Position numbers and translations under genes: made by a program
The notes under the pieces: model-generated
Told to the model about the DNA's origin: nothing
Database searches by the model: none
The model's input: only the letters and a program-made list of their open reading frames with translations
Assembly: GCA_964513275.1 (NCBI GenBank)
Contig: CAZELN010000021.1
Span: 1-17,775, forward strand
Source: UBA12478 sp964513275
GTDB lineage: Bacteria; Patescibacteriota; Patescibacteriia; UBA9934; GWF2-40-263
Direction: 5' to 3'
Length of the DNA stretch: 17,775 nucleotides
In this document: in pieces, positions 14,445 to 17,775 of the stretch
Position numbering within the stretch: the stretch's first letter is position 1
Layout: each line of letters begins with the position of its first letter

Positions 14445-16931
14445 TTACTCTTCCTCTTCTTCCACTACTTCCTCCTCTTCTTCAACTTCTTCCACCACTT
14501 CTCCCTCATCAACCTCTGTCGCGCCCTCCTGTCCGGCTTGGATTGGCTCAGGAATGAGCGTGGTGGTTTCTCCAGCCTTCAAACGTGCAAGTCGATCTCG
14601 AGCCACCTCATTCTCTGGATTATTCTCAACGACTTTTGCAACCGCGTCAATGGCCTTATCTTGATCCCCCGCAATCTCATACAAAGAAGCGAGATACCAC
14701 AGAGCGTTTGCATAATTTGGATTCAAACCCACGATCCGCTCAAGTTCCTGCGTGGCGATATCATAACGCTGCAGGCGAATAAGCAGTTGAGAAAGTTGGA
14801 ACGCCAGTCCAATATCAGCAGGATTATTGTTGCGCAAGGCCACTAAACGAGCAGCTGCTTGTTCAAGTTTCCCCTGTCGTTCGTACACACCTGCGAGATA
14901 ATAGTGAGCTGGAAGATAATCGGATTTAAGCGTAATGGCAGCCAAAAACGCCTGTTCTGCCCCAGCAAGCAGTGTTGTCTCTTGTGTTGTTGCTTGTGCT
15001 GCCAACTCCGCGTCCTCTGCGCTCTTGAGGCTACGCGCGCGATCCGCCACTGTCACATATACACGACCTAAGTTCGTGGGATGAACAGGATTGTTGGGTT
15101 CAAGTTGAACGGCATTTTGGAACGATTGGGCAGCAAGATCCTCGGCTCCTTGCGCGAAACTCATTAAATCTCGATAAATGGATCCTCGCACTACCCAGTT
15201 GGAAACATAATTTGGTTCAATCGCCGTCGCACGTGCAGCCGCATTAACCGAGGCGGTCACCGTATCAACGATGGCTTGCGTCTGCTCAGGTGTCCGTTCT
15301 TCTGTTGTGCCACTAGCAATAATTAACTCTCGAGCTTTTACAAGATAGGCAGAACTCAAATTGCGCTGATATACGTCGCTAAGGCCATTAAATGCCACCG
15401 CACGGTTGAGCTGAGCAATCACCTCGTCAATGGTTCCTTCTTCCGAACGGTCAACTTGAACGGCACGGGCAAACGCCACTTCAGCGGCGTAACGCGAACC
15501 GGTGATAAACAGGGACGCCACTACCGAAACCGCGACAATAGCAAAGGCAAACGACATTCCAAGCCCAAGTCGTGGAGAGCTGGAAAAATCACTCTTCCAG
15601 ACCTTTAGCGTCACTTGAGAAGCAAGAAGACCCGTGAATCCCCAGAGCAGAAACGACATGGTGAAGTTAGACGAGTAGAAGATGTGTGTGAGCAGGAGCA
15701 TCGCCCAACCAGCAAACACAACGTACGTCATCTTCCACTCTTCGTGATCGCGCTCAAATACCAATCTCCCGACCGCCTTCACACCAACCCATACCATGAG
15801 CGCCAGCCATAGGAGACTTCCAACAACGCCCAACGTTGCCGCCATCGTCAAAAATTCACTCTTGGCACGATCAAATCGCAGAGACCAAAACTGGGAAATA
15901 TTCACGCTCGCGGGCTTGAAAGCGAGGTAGTCGTATAGATAGGTACCAGGGCCTGTTCCAAACAGCAGATTGCTCGTGCTGGAAGAAAGCGCCTGTTTCA
16001 CAATACTCCAGCTGGTTCCATAACTTGGGGAAACCACCACAGGAAGGTTCAAATGAAGCGGAGTTGGGAGAAACAAGAGAAGAACACTCACAAACAATAC
16101 GACAAGTGGAAGGGCAAATCGACGAAGGTTTGGAAACTCCTGTGACTGGATGAAGACAAACGTCCCGAGTAAAAGGACTCCAATAATATTCATGAGCCAA
16201 AATACCCAGAAATCTAATGAAATTAGGCCAACAAGGTTCACAACCGTTACAAGCACGATGAGAGCTCGCAGAAGCGTACCAAAACCACCAAGCGGAATGA
16301 CTCGATCCCTTCCCTGCTGGGAAACAAGCCACATGGCAAGACCCACAAACATCACCACGGTCATGAACGACACAAATCCGTTCATGGTTCCCACCGTATT
16401 GAAGCCAGGAGATTGGGCAAAATTAAACGGCAAATGCACAATATTGAACATGCCAAGCAATGTCACAAGTCCTGAGAGAGCCGAGGACATGAACAAGGCG
16501 GTTAGAACATTGCGCTGCATGAGCGTGTCCCCTGCCGTGTTCATGAGCAGATAAAAAAGCACAATGAGCAACGCCATAGAGAGAAAACTGGCGTATTCTT
16601 GCGAAGCTTGACCAACCCATGACTGATACCCTGCCAACGAAGTGACGGAAGCTACCAAAACCGTCACAAAAAACAATCCAGGAATAAGATTCAACCATCC
16701 GGACTTAAATGAGAACTGCTTCCCCATGACCATCTGACCAAGCCAAGCAAGAAGTCCAATACCGGTCAAGACAACAAACAACAGCTGCTTGTTGTGCTCT
16801 AAAATATTTGTCGTCCATGGGAGAAAAAACACCGGAACCAAAAAGAACAAGGCATAGGTTGCCCATTTGGTGATGACGGCAAAAAGATTCGACGACTCCC
16901 CCTTGAGTCCGGATCCTACTACGCTAGACAT
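14445..16931 (-). CDS. O-antigen ligase-like membrane protein fused to TPR domain
   Basis: 828 residues. The first half (to about 485) is polytopic, with roughly 12 hydrophobic helices and a large loop with FGTGPGTYLYDYLAF (Gly325 onward), the Wzy_C-type signature. About residues 490-800 form TPR-like helical pairs (for example YLPAHYYLAGVYERQGKLEQAA and NYANALWYLASLYEIAGDQDKAI). The tail after about 795 is strongly acidic and ends in runs of Glu and Val. The position of the ligase His is KSEFL (Lys357), so it may lack glycan-transfer chemistry or use another residue. Related fusions are common in CPR genomes and uncharacterised. It starts 14 nt after the preceding gene; AGG lies very near the ATG. 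Confidence 0.85.
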   Translation of the reverse strand: MSSVVGSGLKGESSNLFAVITKWATYALFFLVPVFFLPWTTNILEHNKQLLFVVLTGIGLLAWLGQMVMGKQFSFKSGWLNLIPGLFFVTVLVASVTSLAGYQSWVGQASQEYASFLSMALLIVLFYLLMNTAGDTLMQRNVLTALFMSSALSGLVTLLGMFNIVHLPFNFAQSPGFNTVGTMNGFVSFMTVVMFVGLAMWLVSQQGRDRVIPLGGFGTLLRALIVLVTVVNLVGLISLDFWVFWLMNIIGVLLLGTFVFIQSQEFPNLRRFALPLVVLFVSVLLLFLPTPLHLNLPVVVSPSYGTSWSIVKQALSSSTSNLLFGTGPGTYLYDYLAFKPASVNISQFWSLRFDRAKSEFLTMAATLGVVGSLLWLALMVWVGVKAVGRLVFERDHEEWKMTYVVFAGWAMLLLTHIFYSSNFTMSFLLWGFTGLLASQVTLKVWKSDFSSSPRLGLGMSFAFAIVAVSVVASLFITGSRYAAEVAFARAVQVDRSEEGTIDEVIAQLNRAVAFNGLSDVYQRNLSSAYLVKARELIIASGTTEERTPEQTQAIVDTVTASVNAAARATAIEPNYVSNWVVRGSIYRDLMSFAQGAEDLAAQSFQNAVQLEPNNPVHPTNLGRVYVTVADRARSLKSAEDAELAAQATTQETTLLAGAEQAFLAAITLKSDYLPAHYYLAGVYERQGKLEQAAARLVALRNNNPADIGLAFQLSQLLIRLQRYDIATQELERIVGLNPNYANALWYLASLYEIAGDQDKAIDAVAKVVENNPENEVARDRLARLKAGETTTLIPEPIQAGQEGATEVDEGEVVEEVEEEEEVVEEEEE

Positions 16932-16945
16932 ACCTGTATACGATA

Positions 16946-17446
16946 TTAGTTCTTAGAAGATTTATACTGTTCAATCGCTTGGACGACTTTTGAGTCGTTT
17001 TTCATATCTTCAATAAAGAGAATGTGCTCCTTATTGATTTCCATTTTGTCCTCTGGTCCATGTGCTTCACTACCCAGCTTGGTAAGCGACAGGTTGGCGG
17101 TCTGCTCTACAGCAACGCCTGACTGGAGGTAAAAAACATCGGTGAGGATATAGAAGTCGCTTCTGGATCTTTCAAGTTTTCCGAAGTAGACCTGACCGTT
17201 ATCTAAGAAAACCGCCTGGTATTCGCCCGAATTGATAATAACCTCTTCCTGCCCCGCTTCCAATGCCTGTGAATCCTGATCCGTTTGCGAGGAAAAGTAG
17301 TACCAGCCTCCCACCGCAAGGGCGATACACAACAAAATGCTCACCCAGAGCCATCCTCCAATCCTTTTCGCGCCAGATGAAGGACTTGGTCGCCCAATAG
17401 GACCGCGATTCATTTTTGATTCAATAGCCATAAATACGTTGGCCAT
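16946..17446 (-). CDS. Single-pass membrane protein with extracellular beta-rich domain
   Basis: 166 residues from the ATG at 17446. A Gly/Pro/Ser-rich basic N-terminus is followed by one membrane helix (about residues 31-52, WLWVSILLCIALAVGGWYYF). Then comes an outside domain with SGEYQAVFLDNGQVYFGKL, ILTDVFYLQ and MEINKEHILFIEDMKNDSKVV. I recall this domain as widespread and conserved in CPR genomes, with no known function. Start choice is uncertain: 17446 has CAGGG five bases upstream, while 17431 and 17413 are also possible. The open frame to 17602 is rejected because it reads through a terminator and into the next gene. It precedes the TPR membrane protein by 14 nt and is probably co-transcribed. 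Confidence 0.7.
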   Translation of the reverse strand: MANVFMAIESKMNRGPIGRPSPSSGAKRIGGWLWVSILLCIALAVGGWYYFSSQTDQDSQALEAGQEEVIINSGEYQAVFLDNGQVYFGKLERSRSDFYILTDVFYLQSGVAVEQTANLSLTKLGSEAHGPEDKMEINKEHILFIEDMKNDSKVVQAIEQYKSSKN

Positions 17447-17473
17447 ATTACCCTGATCGTTTTTGAGCGACAA
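17445..17473 (-). promoter_or_regulatory. Possible promoter of the one-helix protein gene
   Basis: On the minus strand TTGTCG and TAATAT are separated by 17 bases. The -10 overlaps the ATG at 17446; if this promoter is real, translation would start at 17431 or 17413 instead, from a short or absent leader. It lies downstream of the terminator at 17507-17536. Confidence 0.35.
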
Positions 17474-17506
17474 GTTGAACATGTGGGTAAAAGTCTCTGG
17501 AAAACC

Positions 17507-17536
17507 AAAGACGAGACCCGGGTGGATCTCGTCTTT
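17507..17536. terminator. Intrinsic terminator after the right-edge gene
   Basis: AAAGACGAGA and TCTCGTCTTT form a perfect 10-bp stem with a 10-base loop. A run of T follows on the plus strand, and a weaker T-rich tail (TTTGGTTTT) on the minus strand. By position, 13 bases beyond the stop of the minus-strand right-edge gene, it should end that transcript. Confidence 0.8.
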
Positions 17537-17549
17537 TTTCAATAATCTG

Positions 17550-17775
17550 TTAGAGCACTGGTTCCTCGACTGGTGCTTCAGAGGCTGGAGCCTCCTCAGC
17601 AACCGGTTCTTCAGCCGGAACCTCTTCGACTACTGGTTCCTCAGCGGCAACTTCCTCCTGAGCTGGGACAGCCTGCTCCTCTTCAACAAGAGCTGGGGCA
17701 GGAGCCGATGGGCCATTCTCGGCCGTCACGGAAATTTGGACAAATCCGCCGTTGAGGTCAGAGACGGTCACCTGT
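17550..17775 (-). CDS. C-terminal fragment of acidic Pro/Glu/Ala-rich protein (cut by window edge)
   Basis: The last 74 or so codons of a gene whose start lies outside the window. The visible part reads TVSDLNGGFVQISVTAENGP, which could be the final strands of a beta domain. It is followed by a low-complexity tail of Glu, Pro, Val and Ala, with repeated EEPV and EEVP/EEAP units, ending in EEPVL. A GTG at 17771 could act as a start, but the frame stays open to the edge and a longer protein is more likely. The tail may be a flexible linker or spacer. Function unknown. Confidence 0.6.
   Translation of the reverse strand, partial: QVTVSDLNGGFVQISVTAENGPSAPAPALVEEEQAVPAQEEVAAEEPVVEEVPAEEPVAEEAPASEAPVEEPVL

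Noticed and set aside
17447..17602. N-terminal extension of the one-helix protein
   Set aside because: It runs through a terminator hairpin and into the next gene, with a composition unlike a membrane protein N-terminus.

Overview
The window looks like a chromosome segment of a Candidate Phyla Radiation (Patescibacteria) bacterium, most likely in the Parcubacteria-related part of that group; Uhrbacteria-like lineages would fit, but that is a guess. The reasons are the gene families and their order. A nucleotidyltransferase with a winged-helix-like N-terminus, a diacylglycerol-kinase-like protein carrying GNDET instead of GGDGT, a DHH-family protein with degraded metal sites, an O-antigen-ligase-like protein fused to TPRs, and a one-helix protein with an INSGEYQAVFLDNGQVYF-type extracellular domain are all families I associate with CPR genomes. 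Most genes also lack a clear Shine-Dalgarno sequence. One 100-N scaffold gap lies at 12872-12971.

Layout. Positions 17-5363 hold a compact minus-strand block, read right to left: a small 2-helix membrane protein, a 3-helix membrane protein, yraN, nusA, yidC, a nucleotidyltransferase and an O-antigen-ligase-like protein. Most spacings are 1-12 nt or an ATGA overlap. tRNA-Val(UAC) stands at the head of this block, and a terminator-type hairpin separates it from tRNA-Leu(GAG). Positions 5637-11239 hold a second minus-strand block: valS, argS, a bactofilin and a DAG-kinase-like gene, apparently driven by a good sigma70-type promoter just before valS.

Divergent from valS is a gene unlike its neighbours (11356-13165). 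It encodes a short putative lipoprotein signal, four MopE-type Asp/Cys-rich putative metal-binding repeats, then near-identical 65-residue FG-GAP repeats. It has higher GC, almost exclusive GAC for Asp, and a strong AAAGGA ribosome-binding site. The scaffold gap lies inside the FG-GAP repeats, and the reading frame changes only because 100 N is an arbitrary length. It is followed by a terminator, a promoter and a plus-strand DHH-like gene, which converges on a shared bidirectional terminator.

The right end (14445-17775) is again minus-strand: the C-terminus of an acidic, Pro/Glu/Ala-rich protein cut by the window edge, a terminator, a one-helix envelope protein, and a large polytopic TPR protein with a Glu-rich tail.

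The genes cover three jobs: core information processing (ValRS, ArgRS, two tRNAs, NusA), envelope building (YidC, two O-antigen-ligase-like proteins, bactofilin, lipid-kinase-like protein, small membrane proteins), and one probable surface or secreted repeat protein. No CRISPR array, transposase or phage gene was seen. The most unusual element is the MopE/FG-GAP gene. The next most interesting are the strand-asymmetric hairpin before nusA and the enzymes that keep a family fold but lack its usual catalytic residues.
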